NCBI GenBank assembly: GCA_025558095.1 | Contig: JAIVFI010000009.1 | Coordinates: forward strand, 310,001-374,000 | Length of the DNA stretch: 64,000 nt | Source of the DNA: Hyaloraphidium curvatum | Lineage: Eukaryota > Monoblepharomycota > Hyaloraphidiomycetes > Hyaloraphidiales > Hyaloraphidiaceae | Direction of reading: 5' to 3' | Shown here: positions 53,415-64,000 of the stretch, piece by piece | Position numbering within the stretch: position 1 is the stretch's first letter | How the letters are laid out: the number at the start of each line of letters is the position of its first letter | Notes under the pieces: model-generated | What the model was told of the DNA's origin: nothing | Databases searched by the model: none | What the model saw: only the letters and a program-made list of their open reading frames with translations | Made by a program: the position numbers and the translations under genes

Positions 53415-54323
53415 ATGAGCACCGTCGTGTGGGGCCGCGGCCGCATGCCGACCCCCCCGTCCCCCCGCACGGCGCGCACCGACCTGCGCGCAGAGGGCGC
53501 GCCCGCCCCCGCCGCCGCCGCCTGCCAGCGCGGCCCCGCCCCCGCGCCCGCGGCGCCGTACGCCGTGCCGTACGCGTCGCCCGTCTCGGTCGGCAACCTC
53601 CGCTTCGACTCGGACTCCTCGGACGACGAGCGCGCCCCGCAGCCCCGGCTCGCGCACCCCGCAGACCCCGGCCCCCGCCCAGGCTCCCCCGACGACGGCT
53701 ACGCCTCGGACGCAGACGCCGCCCCCGCACCGCCGCCGCCCGAACCCCTGGCCATATCCCACCTGCTGCCCCTGGCGCAGCTGCTCCTCACCTCGCTCTT
53801 CCCGCCCTCGCAATCGTCGGCGCTGTACCCGCTGAACGGCTTCATCAAGGAGATGGTCACCCGCTCGGGCACCGCACCAGAGACCCTGGCGCTCGGCCTG
53901 CTCTACCTGTGGCGGTGCCGCGACCGCATCGCTCGCAACCGCAGCATCGCCAGCGCCTCCCTCGCCGCAGTGCAGGCCATCCCGCACCCGTCGCTGTGCG
54001 CGCGCCGCATGTTCCTGTCGGCCCTCGTCGTGGCATGGAAGTTCCTCTCGGACAGGACCTACACCAACTCGGCCTGGTCCAAAATCTCGGGCCTGCGCTG
54101 CGAGGAGGTCAACTCCAACGAGCGCGTGCTGCTCGGCATGCTCGGCTGGACGCTCGACGTCAAGCCCGCAGAGTGGGAGGGCTGGCGGGCGTGGATCCAG
54201 GACATGAAGGGGCAGGTCTCGCGCATCGCGGCCGACGCGGCGCAGCGGACGGCCTCGGGAACCGTTGCCCGGGACACGGAGGACGAGGCGCTGGCCGCCA
54301 CGGCGGTCCAGTGCGTCGCATAG
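53415..54323 (+). CDS. PHO80-type cyclin (PCL family)
   Basis: This family provides regulatory partners of a PHO85-type CDK, used in phosphate, glycogen and cell-cycle control. The ATG at 53415 starts MSTVVWGRGRMPTPPSPRTA. A Pro/Ala-rich low-complexity half with a DSDSSDDE cluster covers residues 1-110. The cyclin domain begins HLLPLAQLLLTSLFP and contains NGFIKEMVTRSGTAPETLALGLLYLWR, CARRMFLSALVVAWKFLSDRTYTN and WSKISGLRCEEVNSNERVLLGMLGW. The last two segments are the diagnostic KFLxDxTYxNxxW and ExNxxExxxLxxxxW patterns of the PHO80 family. It is a single exon of 302 residues. The match is to PCL1/PCL2-like members rather than PHO80 itself by size, but subfamily is uncertain. Confidence 0.87.
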   Translation: MSTVVWGRGRMPTPPSPRTARTDLRAEGAPAPAAAACQRGPAPAPAAPYAVPYASPVSVGNLRFDSDSSDDERAPQPRLAHPADPGPRPGSPDDGYASDADAAPAPPPPEPLAISHLLPLAQLLLTSLFPPSQSSALYPLNGFIKEMVTRSGTAPETLALGLLYLWRCRDRIARNRSIASASLAAVQAIPHPSLCARRMFLSALVVAWKFLSDRTYTNSAWSKISGLRCEEVNSNERVLLGMLGWTLDVKPAEWEGWRAWIQDMKGQVSRIAADAAQRTASGTVARDTEDEALAATAVQCVA

Positions 54324-54953
54324 CCGGCCGATCGGCTCGGACACGCTTGTGCACGGTTGCTTGGAAGGGGAAAACGTACGGAGGGTAATGCCGGGCAGAC
54401 TGTCTCGAGACCTTCTAAAGTGTATTGCGGGCTACTTCCGCCTAATCAGCACGCTTTTCTCCACTCCGATCCGCTTTCTCACCCGGTCCGTCTCCCGATT
54501 CGGGGTGTCCCCGCCGGCCAAAAAATTGGTGTTGCGTTTCGGTGGCAAGAGGGCCCGGACCTTCGGTCGCCGCCGCCAACGCCCGCCCGCCGCCGGTCTG
54601 GCCCCGACATCGGTCTCCGCACGCACCGCCATCGCCGTGCTCGAGATCGGGAGACACTGGCGGGCCCTGTGAACTGCAGCGCAGCTGGGATGCGCAGTGC
54701 GATTGAATCGGCCGGCCGAATCCCGCCCGCGCGCGCGATCGCGGGGCATCGCTGCACTCCAGCCGACCCGATCGCGTCCACCACTCCCTGTCGGCATCGC
54801 AGCGGGGTAGCTTTGTGAGGCCGGGCGAGCTTCGCGCCCACCGATGGCCGCAGTCTCGCGCGGTGCACCGCCGAGGGAGGCATCCCGCGCCGATCTGTCC
54901 GATCCGCCCCGCAAACCGTGGGAAAGAAATTCACCGTCGTTTCTGCGCGTAAA
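54324..54953. other. Intergenic stretch
   Basis: 630 bp with no supported gene. It carries GATC- and GCCGCC-rich stretches and unsupported small frames. Confidence 0.35.
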
Positions 54954-56627
54954 ATGGGCAGATCGGAGCGCCGCAACTGCGTGCAGGGACCGTTATCTGG
55001 GGCAGAGGTCGGCCCGCGATCGGGCCGTGACAGCGTCCCCGCCAAACAACAACGCCCCCGGAAAGGGGCCATGGAGGGCGCCGCTGCTGTTTCCGGCAGC
55101 TCTGGCGGGCCACATTATGCCGTTTCGCCGCCCGCGGAGCCGGCGCGGCCTGTGCCGGACGGGATGCGCGCCCCGCCGCCCGCGCCCTCTATCTTGCGGC
55201 TGCCCGTCGAGCTCCTGGAAAAGATCGTCGTGCGCGTCGAGCCGCTGCACCGTGCACCGCCGGGACTGCCGCAGATCCTCGTGCTCGGCTCCCTCTCGCG
55301 GCTGTTCCGCGACGTGACCCTCTCGCGCCATCCCTTCTGGCGCAAGGCCGGCCTGTGGACCGAGCTGCTCGGCCGCTCGTGGGGCGGCCGGTCAAAGTGG
55401 AACATATCCTCCGATACGCCGTACGTCGTCCCGGCCGAGTTCCTCGCCCTCTTTGCCCGCGAGCCCGCCCGCGTCGCGGCCGCGCTGTCGCTGGACGTGC
55501 CGGGCGGCAGGATCCTGCTCCCCGCCTCGCTGCTGGAGCTCCTGGCCGCCTTCCGGGACCTGCCGCCCGGCCACCGCGCCCGGCTGGAGCACCTCACCGT
55601 GCCGAGCCTCAAGGCCGCCAAGCTCGACTCGGCGCTCCTCCTCGCCCTCGCCGATTCCCTCGGTCCGTCCAACCTCGCCCGCCTGCGATCCTTCAACCTG
55701 CAGAACGGGACCAAGTTCGGGCGGCACATGGACCTCGCCCCATCCAAGATCCCCTCGCGCCCCTTTATCCGCGGGGACGGCATCGCGGCTTTTGCTTCCT
55801 CCTTGGGCCCGCGCATGGTGCGCCTCGGCCTCGCGGGGCTGTCGCAGTGCCCGTGGTCGGACCTCCTGGCCACGCTGGCGCGGTGCACGTCGCTGCGGGA
55901 GCTGGACATCGTGGGGTCGTGCTTCTCGATCCACGTCGAGGTGGCGCCCGAGGACGGGTCGGTGCCGCCCGTGGACCTGGCGGCGCTCGCGGCCGCGCTA
56001 CCGGGGCTAAAATCGCTGGCCATCGGCGGCGCGTCGATACTGTACTCGGGCGGGCTGGGCGGGTTCGAGGGGCTGGACGAGGTGCTGTTTGCGCCGCCGC
56101 TGGCGTTCGCGGCGGCCGGTGCGGGGCTCGAGGAGGAGGAGCCGACGGGGCCGGCGGTGCGGGCGCTGCTCGCGTCGATCCCCGAGGGCAGGCGGTGCCT
56201 GCGCCGGCTCAAGTTCGGGTACGGGGACTCGCTGGGGCCGTGGGTCGAGCTGCTGCCCGGGTTCCCGTGCCTCGAGGAGATTTGGAACGCGGCGTACAGC
56301 GACCACAACCTCGGCCTCCGGCCCTTGGCCGACCTCGCGCTCTTCACCGCCGACCCGGATCCCGACGACCCCGAGGACGCGGAAAAGGCCGTCAGCCGGC
56401 TGCGCCGCCTCTCGGTCGTCCTCGGCGAGCGCGTGGCCCTCGTGCAGGCGGACATGGAGGCCGCGTGCCGTCCGCTCGCGCGGCTGCGCGAGCTGGTGAT
56501 CCGGCGCGACCTCACCGCGGCGTGGGTCGCGCTGGGCAACTACCAGGCCAACCTGAACCAGCTGGACCTGGAGGCACTTGGGCGGGTGCTGCCGCCGGGG
56601 TGCAGCGTCGTGGTGGCCGATGCCTGA
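54954..56627 (+). CDS. F-box/leucine-rich-repeat-like protein
   Basis: An uninterrupted frame starts with ATG at 54954 (MGRSERRNCV); 55071 (MEGAAAVSG) is an equally plausible start. The N-terminus is Pro/Ala-rich. Around residues 80-130, ILRLPVELLEKIVVRV followed by LGSLSRLFRDVTLSRHPFWRKAG looks like an F-box (L-P-xE-L-L-xx-I, then LS-xx-FR-x-W). The rest has Leu-rich periodic segments such as ARLEHLTVPSL, LARLRSFNLQN, LRELDIVGS, LPGLKSLAIGG and LRRLKFGYG, typical of irregular leucine-rich repeats. F-box/LRR proteins are usually substrate adaptors of SCF ubiquitin ligases. The family assignment is by motif only and no orthologue is named. Confidence 0.6.
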   Translation: MGRSERRNCVQGPLSGAEVGPRSGRDSVPAKQQRPRKGAMEGAAAVSGSSGGPHYAVSPPAEPARPVPDGMRAPPPAPSILRLPVELLEKIVVRVEPLHRAPPGLPQILVLGSLSRLFRDVTLSRHPFWRKAGLWTELLGRSWGGRSKWNISSDTPYVVPAEFLALFAREPARVAAALSLDVPGGRILLPASLLELLAAFRDLPPGHRARLEHLTVPSLKAAKLDSALLLALADSLGPSNLARLRSFNLQNGTKFGRHMDLAPSKIPSRPFIRGDGIAAFASSLGPRMVRLGLAGLSQCPWSDLLATLARCTSLRELDIVGSCFSIHVEVAPEDGSVPPVDLAALAAALPGLKSLAIGGASILYSGGLGGFEGLDEVLFAPPLAFAAAGAGLEEEEPTGPAVRALLASIPEGRRCLRRLKFGYGDSLGPWVELLPGFPCLEEIWNAAYSDHNLGLRPLADLALFTADPDPDDPEDAEKAVSRLRRLSVVLGERVALVQADMEAACRPLARLRELVIRRDLTAAWVALGNYQANLNQLDLEALGRVLPPGCSVVVADA

Positions 56628-56715
56628 TATCCTCGGCTGCCTCCGAGTGCTGCGATGTAGCCGGCTCGTCTTGGAAGGAGCCCGGAATGGAGCGCCCGCG
56701 AATCCTTGGAGCAGG

Positions 56716-57405
56716 CTAAGCGTCCTCCGTGTCCGCGACGTGCTTCCGCTTCCGCTGGTCATCCAGGTAGTCCCTGAGGTTCACCCAGCCGGGGTCCACG
56801 GGCGCGACGGACGCCGCAACGGGGTCCTTGTTCCTGCCCAGCCTGTCGGTGCGCTGCGGGGCCAGCTTGAAGTGGAAGGTGTGCGAGAGCAGCAGCGCCG
56901 TGGTCAGGGCCATGATTGTGGGGTACAGCTCGGCGTTGAGCTTGGCGTAGCCGCGGTCGTCGATCTGGATTGACCGGGGTGAGGGATGCGAAGTCGAGAA
57001 GGCGCGGTTCCCCCACGTGGGCAAACTCGGCGGCCGAAATGCCCAGCAGCTTGTGTGCCGCCTGGTCGTAGACCAGCACGCCGTGGATCTCGCCCTCGTG
57101 CAGCACCCCGAGCTGAGAAGTGGGGTGAGCGGCAATCAAGGGGACGGGGGCCGGCGTGCCACCTGCAGCACGAACTGCCACTTGACCTCGACCACGCGGC
57201 CGCACTGCGAGCACAGCATCTCGTACGTGCGCTGCACGGGCATTCCCGGCCTGGGGCGCACCGAGCGCGCGAGCGTCGCCTTGATCGCGTCCTCGCGCTT
57301 GAGGCACACGCGGCAGTGCGCGCCGACCATCGGCCGCGCGGCGACGAGCGCGACGTCGCCGACAAACTCCGGCGGGAGCGTTGCCGCCGCCTTCGCCTCC
57401 GCCAT
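56716..57405 (-). CDS. Zinc-ribbon / OB-like protein, family uncertain
   Basis: The ATG at 57405 starts MAEAKAAATLPPEFVGDVA, though the frame stays open upstream to about 57760. The protein has CRVCLKREDA and MLCSQCGRVVEVKWQFVLQ, two C-xx-C knuckles around a short loop. An intron near 57117-57166 joins this to LGVLHEGEIHGVLVYDQAAHKLLGISAAEFA, then LLDFASL. The last exon (about 56970-56716) has RGYAKLNAELYPTIMALTTALL and FHFKLAP, and ends with a basic KRKH tail. A zinc ribbon followed by a strand-rich half with an A-x-x-LLGISA helix is reminiscent of the third OB domain of RPA70 and its relatives (MEIOB, SHLD2-type). I cannot name an orthologue. It is divergent from GPI1 (211 bp between proposed starts). 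Confidence 0.45.
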
Positions 57406-57616
57406 CCCAACTGCCGACTCGAGGAAAGTGTTGCGGGACAACCGTCCCCGTGCCGCCGCCCACTTGATGTGGGTGCCCGCTCTCGCGGCGCTCGCAGCAC
57501 TGTGGGCCCTCCTTGTGGCGCTGCTCGACCGCATCGCGCTGGGCGCCTCCTCGATGGGCGCCGCGGTCCGCCGCACCTCCGCCCGCGACCAGCTGCGGCG
57601 GCGCGGGAGCTTCTGA

Positions 57617-60138
57617 ATGATGCCGCGCGACTTTGGCGTGCCCGCGCTCGCCGTGTTCTGGAACGCCCGCGTGGACGAGGCCGCGGTGCGGCGCGGGAGA
57701 ACGCTCCTCGTCGGCTGGCAGCTGTCGGACTCGTGCTTCTGCGTGTGCGGCGCTGCCGACATCGCGAAAGTGGGCTAATCGAGGCAGGACCTGGCGATGT
57801 CTGACAGTCCTGGTGGCCCGTAGTGGACTCGGGATGCGCTCGAGGACGCGCTCGTCCACGTGCATGGCCTGTCTGCCGGGCTGCCCAGGCCGCACGTCCT
57901 CGGGACGGTCCGCGCCAAGCTCCTCGACGACGCGAATGACCGGCCACCGACATCTAACGGCACCAAGGCCGCTCATGGCGACGTGCATCTGCAATTCAGC
58001 GTCTCCGGAAAGCTGCCCCAGCTGGAGTGGGTTGCCCCCTCGTGTTCGGACACGCCTCTCCCTCATCAAGCCACGCAGACACTACCTCCTCGACTCGCGG
58101 CCCGTTCGCGTCGGCGCGGTACAAGTGATCCTCTTTTCCGAGCCCGACGTCCGACACGGGCAGTTCTTTTCCCTCGAGCCCATGGTCCTCGACCTCTCGC
58201 GTTACGCCGTCTCGGACCTGCAGTCCGCCACGAGCATCTCGCACCTCCCGCCGTCAAAGGCGGACCTCTTCCACCCCGCCATCCGCGACCTGTCGAGCCT
58301 GGCGGCGCTGCAGGACGATGCGGTGCCGTTCGAGCTTGCCGTTGACTTGGTGAGTGTTCGCGGCTCGGATTCGGCTTCCGCTAAACCCTCTGACCCCACT
58401 TCCACGTCGTCAGATGAACTCGGCGCACGCCGTCCACAAGCAGATCGTTCCTACGCTGGATTCCCGTTCCGCTGCCTCTCCCGCTGCCCTGCTCCAGGGG
58501 CTAGTCCGCGGCCTGGTCGCCCTCACCTACCCCGTCCGTCTCCTCCTCTATGCCGTCCTCGCGGCCTCCAAGCCCGCCTCGGACGCCCTCATCGCGGCCC
58601 TCCGCTACCCGGTGCCTCTCGGCGCCGCGCAGCCCGTCAAGGCGCTCGACTTTTCCGTGGCCTGCCAGCAGGTCGAGCTCCGCGTGCAGCAGGCTTCCTT
58701 CTGGCACACGCAGATCGCGCACTTGTGGGACTCTGGCGCGCGCGATCTCGCCAAGAGGCACGCCGAGTACATCAAGTCGGTCCCTCGCCCATTGCTTGAT
58801 CGGATCCGCGTTCTGACGCGTTCCCCAGCTTCAACAACACGCTGTGGCTGATTGCGAACGATGTCATCTTCGGATTTGCCCTCGGAGGGATCCTGGTCGC
58901 CAACGCCGACTCGATCGCCGCGCTGCTGGATGGATGGTTTACGGTTCGTGTCCCCGATCGAGCGCTCGAAGACACCTCACATCGGCTCCGCAGGGGTTCG
59001 GCCTGGATTACTTCCGCGGCATGACGGTCTGGCTGATGGGTTGGCCGGCGGGCCTGAAGCTCAACGCCCCGCTGAGCCGCTTCATGGGCGAGCTGTTCCT
59101 GTGGCTCCTCGGCATGTGGGAAGGTGCGAGGACGCTCTTCTCCGCACGCCAACCCGGCTAACGGCCCACATGCAGCCCTCGCCGCCGCCGCCAGGCCCCA
59201 CCTCGTCGACGCCGTCGTCTTCCTCGGGTCCTCGGGCGTGTTTGGCGCGACCATGGTGCTCTCCCTTCTCGCGGACCTCATCGCCCTCTCGACGCTCCAC
59301 ATCAACCTCTTCTACCGCGTCGCGGCCAAGATCTACCACTGGCAGTTCTCGGCCCTCGTGTCCCTATTCTACCTCTTCCAAGGTGCGCCGGTGCGCCCGA
59401 AGGGGCGATCGCACGCCCCAGCTGCTGACGTCCCGCGGACAGGTCGCAAGAGGAACGTCCTCCGAGGGCGCGTCGACCTGCAGGACTACCCCTTGGAGCA
59501 GCTGGTCATCGGCACCATGCTCTTCACCGTGCTCATGTTCCTGTTCCCCACGACGTTTGTGTACTACCTCTTGTTCACAACGGTCAGTATGCGGACAAGG
59601 TCGCTCAGCACTGACAGCAGACTAACGGACCCGCAATCCACAGGCCAGGATCGTGGTCGTGGCGGTCCAAGTGGCTCTGGAGGTGGCGCTCGCGGTTCTG
59701 AACCATTTCCCGCTGTTTGCGGTGACGCTGCGAGCCAAGAACGGCTCGCGGATACCGGGTAAGCTGCAAGTAGCGTTGCACGATTGGCGGATCTCTGATT
59801 GCGTGGCCAAGGAGGGCTCAGGTTGAAGGCGACGCCTGCGCCGTCCGGTGTCCATTCCCCTGATATCCCGACCGTACATCTCTCCGTAGCCGTAGGTTGC
59901 CAAGGGTACAGCTGCGCGTCCGTTGACATTTGTTGGCCAGAACGTGCCCATGTCCCTGGGAAGCCTCTTCTTCCAGACCTCGCAGATCATGGGCCAGCTT
60001 TCCGACTTCTACCTCGGCCCCGCGACGCTCGTCGGCCTCCTCACCGGGGTCCCGCTGCAGCAGGTCGGCCGCCTGCGCTACCTGTTCCTCCCGGGCGGAA
60101 CGTGGGGCCATGTCACGGAGCTTCGCGGCACCAGCTGA
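57617..60138 (+). CDS. GPI1: GPI-GlcNAc transferase subunit GPI1/PIG-Q
   Basis: GPI1/PIG-Q is a membrane subunit of the complex that starts GPI-anchor synthesis at the ER by adding GlcNAc to phosphatidylinositol. The ATG at 57617 starts MMPRDFGVPALAVFWNARVD, then TLLVGWQLSDSCFCV, as in the GPI1 N-terminus. After an intron near 57765-57835, later exons carry VQVILFSEPDVRHGQFFSLEP, NSAHAVHKQIVPTL and LVALTYPVRLLLYAVLAASKP. FNNTLWLIANDVIFGFALGGIL, YFRGMTVWLMGWPAGLKLNAPLSRF and SALVSLFYLFQ follow. The final region has YPLEQLVIGTMLFTVLMFLFPTTFVYYLL and MSLGSLFFQTSQIMGQLSDFYLG, ending at 60138. Many hydrophobic helices and the KLN-x-x-LSRFMGELF text fit the family. At least eight short introns are present. 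Confidence 0.88.
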
Positions 60139-60215
60139 CCTCTCCTCCGCAGGCTGAGCGCGGCACAGTACCGTCGGAAAATGTGGCGCCTCCTCGGGCT
60201 AGGCACTTGATGTCG

Positions 60216-62770
60216 CTAGGACGCCTCTCGCTTCCGGCGGAGCTCGTCGATCCGGGACACGACTTGCTCGATCAGGAGCAGGTTCATGAGGCGGTCCGTG
60301 AGAGTCTGCATGGAGGATCGCTTCGTGAGCTTCCATCACCGCGGGCACCTCGAGGACGGACCTGCTTCTCCTCAGCGTTGGGTGCAGGTTTCGCGGCGAG
60401 CGCGACCTCGGTCTCCGCTTTCATGCGCTCGCTTTCCTTGCGGAGCGGACCCACGAAATCCCGTTCCACGGCGGCCAGATTGTGCGCGTTCCACACGCCT
60501 GTCTCTCGCAAGGGTCAGCGTCAACGTGGGAGGCGCGGCTCGGGATACCCACTCTGTTCTCGGCATCCCTCAGCAAGAAGTAGAGATAGAGGTTCAAGAC
60601 GTGCATGACCACTGCGTGTCTCTCCGTGAAAGCTTGCATCGACAAGCCCGCCGACTGCGCGGGGGAGGAAGTGCCGTCCCCGCCAAAGGCCTTGTAGATG
60701 TCGCCATCCAACTTGAATAGCACGTTCAGCGCAACGCGCAGCACAACCTCGGTCGAAAAGATCCCCGGGTGCTGGGCTGGGAATGAGGTGCGCCTGCGGT
60801 CCACTGCGGTTGCGAGCTTACCGCCGACGGATTGTCAAACGCCACCTGCACGCTCTTCTTGAGGATCGTGATGCCCGCGACGGTGACTCCGACGTAAGGA
60901 CTCGGCTGCAGGAGCTGTCCGATGAAGTGCAGCCGCGCTTCGTCGTCGAGGCACGACATGGCGAAGCGCTCCAGTTCGCGGAAGCACGCTGTGCGGATGA
61001 ATGGCGATGGAGTGGTAGTCATGCACACGCACGCGCTCTGCGGATCATCGAGGAAGTTAGACTGACGTCGCACATTGGTTCCGAGACACGATCGTACCTG
61101 GATCATCTGCCACAAAGGTCCCAGCTCGGCATCTTCGAAAAGGGCCTGCCTGCCCAATGGCCTGACGCGCTGAACATCGACGATCGCTCGGAAGAGCGAG
61201 CAGGCCTTGTCGGCCACTTCGACCGTGGCATCGGATCCTCTGTCGTAACGAGCTCAACTGCATCGTCCGGGCGGCTTGCGCAGCATACGTACCCGAGGGA
61301 CAACAGCACATGGCACAGCTCCACAGAAGTGCCCACCGCGTCCTCCTTCTTCGACTCAAGTGCCCACCGGATTCCATCGAATATCGGGCGCCCGGTGGGG
61401 CCTGACGTTGCAATGCTGGCGAGGACCGCAATGCCCGAAACCATCCCGGCCGGAGATACATCATCTCCTTCGCTGTTCGCCTCTCCTAGTGAGTGGCTGT
61501 AAAGGTCGTCGACGTCTATCCCGAAAGGTTTGGCATTCGACTGGAAAAGACCGTGCGCCACAACCGGTTAGCTATGCGTGCGCCATCGGGTCCGTGAAAT
61601 GCCCAACCAGTAGATTCGATGCGAATGTGCGACTGTGCTCGACAAGAATCCCTGGTTTTCCGCTTAAGGAGAGGGGCATCCGCGATACCACCCGGCCCAT
61701 GGTAGACAAGAGGACGTGGAACAGCAGAACTCTACATTGGAGACGATCCTCGACGGCACCCTGGTCCTGTGGGGTATCTGTAGGTGGTGGATAGCTCCCA
61801 CAATCAGACAGGCCCACCTCGGGTTGCAGCGAGGCAATCAGCTTGAATAAATCTTCAATAGTGCCCAGTGCGTGGACGACGACAGAATCCACGTCCAAGG
61901 GCCCCACTACCGCGCTGCAGGCGAGTAAAGGAAACGCATGCGAAAGGCGTGCCTGCACTCGGCTCACCTTGCTGCACCTTTTAGTGACTTCGCCCGGTAC
62001 TCATTCTGGACAGACTCATCCGCCACCGAGGCATAGTAGCCTGCCAATGCATCCAATAGCGGCAAAATGGCGGACCAGGCGTTTGCCGCGAAGCTCAAGA
62101 AAGCTTTTCCTCTCCGAATTCTGCGTGTGGCTGCGGAAGGGAGTTGGCGGAGCTTGGAGCTGACGGGTGAACCGGGCCAACCTCGTAGGGTCATCTCGGA
62201 GACCACGAGAAACTCGTTGAGCATCCCTCGATTGGCCGCCCAGTCTGTCGCCTCAATTTCCGATACGGGCAGCATAGAGAGCCTCTCCAATCCGATCATG
62301 TGGATCTCCCTTGCGTTGCATTGGTCACCGATCGCCAGCAGGACGTCTTCGGCCGCCGAGGCGGATCCCCGGACGGCCGCATCCGACTCGAATGAGCAAG
62401 CCGTATAGGGAGCAAGGAGGTGGACAATGTCCCAGCCTATCTGGTGCAGCAACGAGTCGCTCGTCTTCGAGCGGCGCGGCGTCAACAACCGTCCAAACGG
62501 AAGTGCTCCGACAGGCACCTGTGACGCAGAATGCACGTCGAGCAACAGCTCGTCCCGGATCGCGGTGACCACGATCTGGCCCTCTCCGGGCGAAGTCCTT
62601 GTCCAGCGGTCGACATCCTCCAACGTGTTCACAACGCACGCCTTCGCGGCCGCCAGACGCGTTTCCACGAGGTCACTCTGGTCTTCATGGTTGGTTCGTA
62701 CGGCATCGCGGTACTCTTGGCACGCTCCTCGTAGCTCGGCCACCAAGTCGGCAGGGAGACGCGTCGTCAT
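60216..62770 (-). CDS. Glomulin/YBP-like helical-repeat protein
   Basis: The ATG at 62770 starts MTTRLPADLVAELRGACQEYRD. The protein is largely alpha-helical. The first exon, to about 61964, has LLHQIGWDIVHLLAPYTA and CNAREIHMIGLERLSMLP. Later exons carry RVLLFHVLLSTMGRVVSRMPL, AGMVSGIAVLASIATSG, VGTSVELCHVLLSLGYVCCAS and RFAMSCLDDEARLHFIGQLLQPSPYVGV. The last leads to TVAGITILKKSVQVAF. A C-terminal exon reads WNAHNLAAVERDFVGPLRK and ends with RIDELRRKREAS at 60216. The SPYxxVxxAxIxxLKK pattern and helical layout match glomulin (ALF4 in plants, a cullin-RING inhibitor) and the fungal YAP1-binding protein family. The assignment is by pattern over a diverged sequence. At least four introns are present. 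Confidence 0.55.
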
Positions 62771-62900
62771 TTGTTTGGTCGTTGAGTGACCACCAACTCC
62801 GACTCACCCTCAATTCTGGGGCGGTGCTCCGCATAGCAGGCCGTGAGCAGCGCAAAGCATTTGCAGAGTCCGCGGCTTGCAAAGGCCAGCGGATCCCGCA

Positions 62901-64000
62901 ATGCGGCCGCAGTGGTCGGACGGGCGCAAGCTTCGCAAGTCTGTTGTCTCGCCGCGGGAGCGGCAGGAGCCGAAGGTCCCGGTATCTTCGCCCACGCGCC
63001 GGCAACCTCCGAGCAGCGACAGTGCCGGAGGAGCTGGGCGGACGGAGGTTCTTGGGCCTCAACGGACCGGCTCACGGAACCTGAGGGACTCTGCAAAGTC
63101 GACGTCTTCGGCACGGCCATCGTCCGCAACCATCGTGCTCGATGCTTCGGCCATACTTCGGATCCAGGCTAGCTTTGTCTTCGTTGGCAGGTCACCCCTG
63201 ACTCTGACGGATCTTCGCATCAGGAGGCCGCCACGGTGCTTTCCGAAGACGAGGTCGAGTCCCGTCGCCGTTCGCAACGCGACGAATGGTTCAGGGGCCT
63301 GGAGGAGCAGCAGAGCAAAGCTGGGGAAGAAGGTCGACGGCGGGTTGCCGCAGCACGTGCGCAGTTACAGGAGGAGTGCTCGCACCTCGCCGAAGAACAG
63401 CTACGCGAACGCGAGGCCATCGTGCAGAGAGCCGAGCAGCTTCGCGAGGATGAGATCGACGAGGTCAAGAAAATGAACCAATTGGTCAACTACGCAATTG
63501 TTGCCACCATTCGGAGCCAGCAGATGGAAGAGAGGGTGTGTTCAAGTCCCTCCGAAGGGTCGCACGGCAGCTCACGATAAATCGATGCAGGATTGGCTGC
63601 AGCTTGCGAAAGAAGCCGAGGAAGAAGCCCAAAACAGGGAGCTGGAGCGGGTTCGAATCGAATCGGCGCGGCAGCTGGCGGAAAGGGAAGAGCTTCGCAG
63701 GAAAGGTGAGCGACTTCATGGCTACCGTCGGTGGCCGGATCCGTGCTGAATCGTCACAAGTGCTCCGCGAGGGTGCGACGCTCATCAGGCAGCAAATGGC
63801 GGAAAGGGAGGAACAGAGGCAGGTTGCAAAAGCCCGCCACGACGAGGAGGTCAAGGCCACGGTGGAGCGCATACGGGAGCTGCAGAATCTGGAGCGCGCC
63901 GAGAGGGAAGAACGTCAGCGTGCCCAGCACGCCCTCCTCGAAGAGATATCAAGGATCAATGCGGCTGCGGTCGAGGCCAAGAAGCGGGCTCGCGCCCAGG
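62901..64000 (+). CDS. CFAP45 (CCDC19)-like flagellar microtubule inner protein, 5' part
   Basis: CFAP45 lies inside the A-tubule of doublet microtubules in motile flagella. The ATG at 62901 (MRPQWSDGRKLRKS) is the best start, though short introns near here make it uncertain. The next conserved text is ATIVLDASAILRIQ, joined after an intron near 63177-63223 to AATVLSEDEVESRRRSQRDEW, matching the family's first helix. LREDEIDEVKKMNQLVNYAIVATIRSQQ then matches the most diagnostic CFAP45 segment (DEIKxMNQLxLxAKC). After introns near 63535-63589 and 63705-63759 come QLAEREELRRK and ATLIRQQMAEREEQRQVAKARHDEEV. These highly charged, long helices continue to the window edge, where the gene is cut. 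Confidence 0.72.

Noticed and set aside
56759-58069. A 436-codon minus-strand frame across the GPI1 start
   Set aside because: It overlaps both GPI1 exon 1 and the zinc-ribbon gene in the wrong frame and shows only Arg/Ala-rich text.

Overview
The window is nuclear DNA from a GC-rich, gene-dense eukaryote. About thirty protein genes lie on both strands. Most are interrupted by short GT..AG introns of roughly 45-75 nt, often with a CTGAC-like branch site close to the acceptor. Intergenic gaps are small: converging stop codons lie 3-80 bp apart, and several start codons share divergent promoters of 70-250 bp. I infer an early-diverging zoosporic (flagellated) fungus, such as a chytrid or blastocladiomycete, or a close relative. 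Fungal-type features are an ADE5,7-type GARS-AIRS fusion, a VTC4 polyphosphate polymerase, a PHO80-type cyclin, GPI1 and DML1. Motile-flagellum genes are calaxin at 25.8-26.6 kb and CFAP45 at the right edge. APH-1, UFL1 and TBCK are genes that yeasts and most Dikarya lack. The lineage is an inference.

Layout. At 0-15.7 kb are an EH-domain endocytic protein (partial), APH-1, GARS-AIRS (purines), UFL1, an enoyl-CoA hydratase family gene, a TMEM184/DUF300 membrane protein, and a divergent pair of ribosome-biogenesis genes (UTP30/RSL1D1-like and POL5/MYBBP1A-like). At 15.9-25.7 kb are a Yippee protein, the pseudokinase/TBC protein TBCK, glycogen phosphorylase, a broken fragment of homogentisate dioxygenase, and a long disordered unknown. 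At 25.8-34.8 kb calaxin and AP-3 beta-adaptin are divergent genes. They are separated by a 4.66-kb near-perfect palindrome carrying two mirror-image serine recombinase genes. FIS1 follows. At 34.9-47.8 kb are LSM3, an unknown membrane protein, homogentisate 1,2-dioxygenase, a DDX31/DBP7 helicase, VTC4, a zinc-finger protein, TRM8/METTL1 and an ALKBH7-like protein. At 47.9-64 kb are misato/DML1, a secreted beta-helix protein, a PHO80-type cyclin, an F-box-like protein, a zinc-ribbon/OB-like protein, GPI1/PIG-Q, a glomulin-like protein and CFAP45 (runs off the edge).

Most genes are ordinary housekeeping genes with no shared pathway. The outstanding feature is the palindromic serine-recombinase element at 26634-31290. 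Each arm holds an intron-bearing serine recombinase gene. Near each outer end is a 41-bp imperfect palindrome with an adjacent half-site, resembling a recombinase crossover site. The element lies 57 bp from the proposed calaxin start and 31 bp from the AP-3 beta start. The two recombinase copies carry different frameshifts, so neither is intact as read here.
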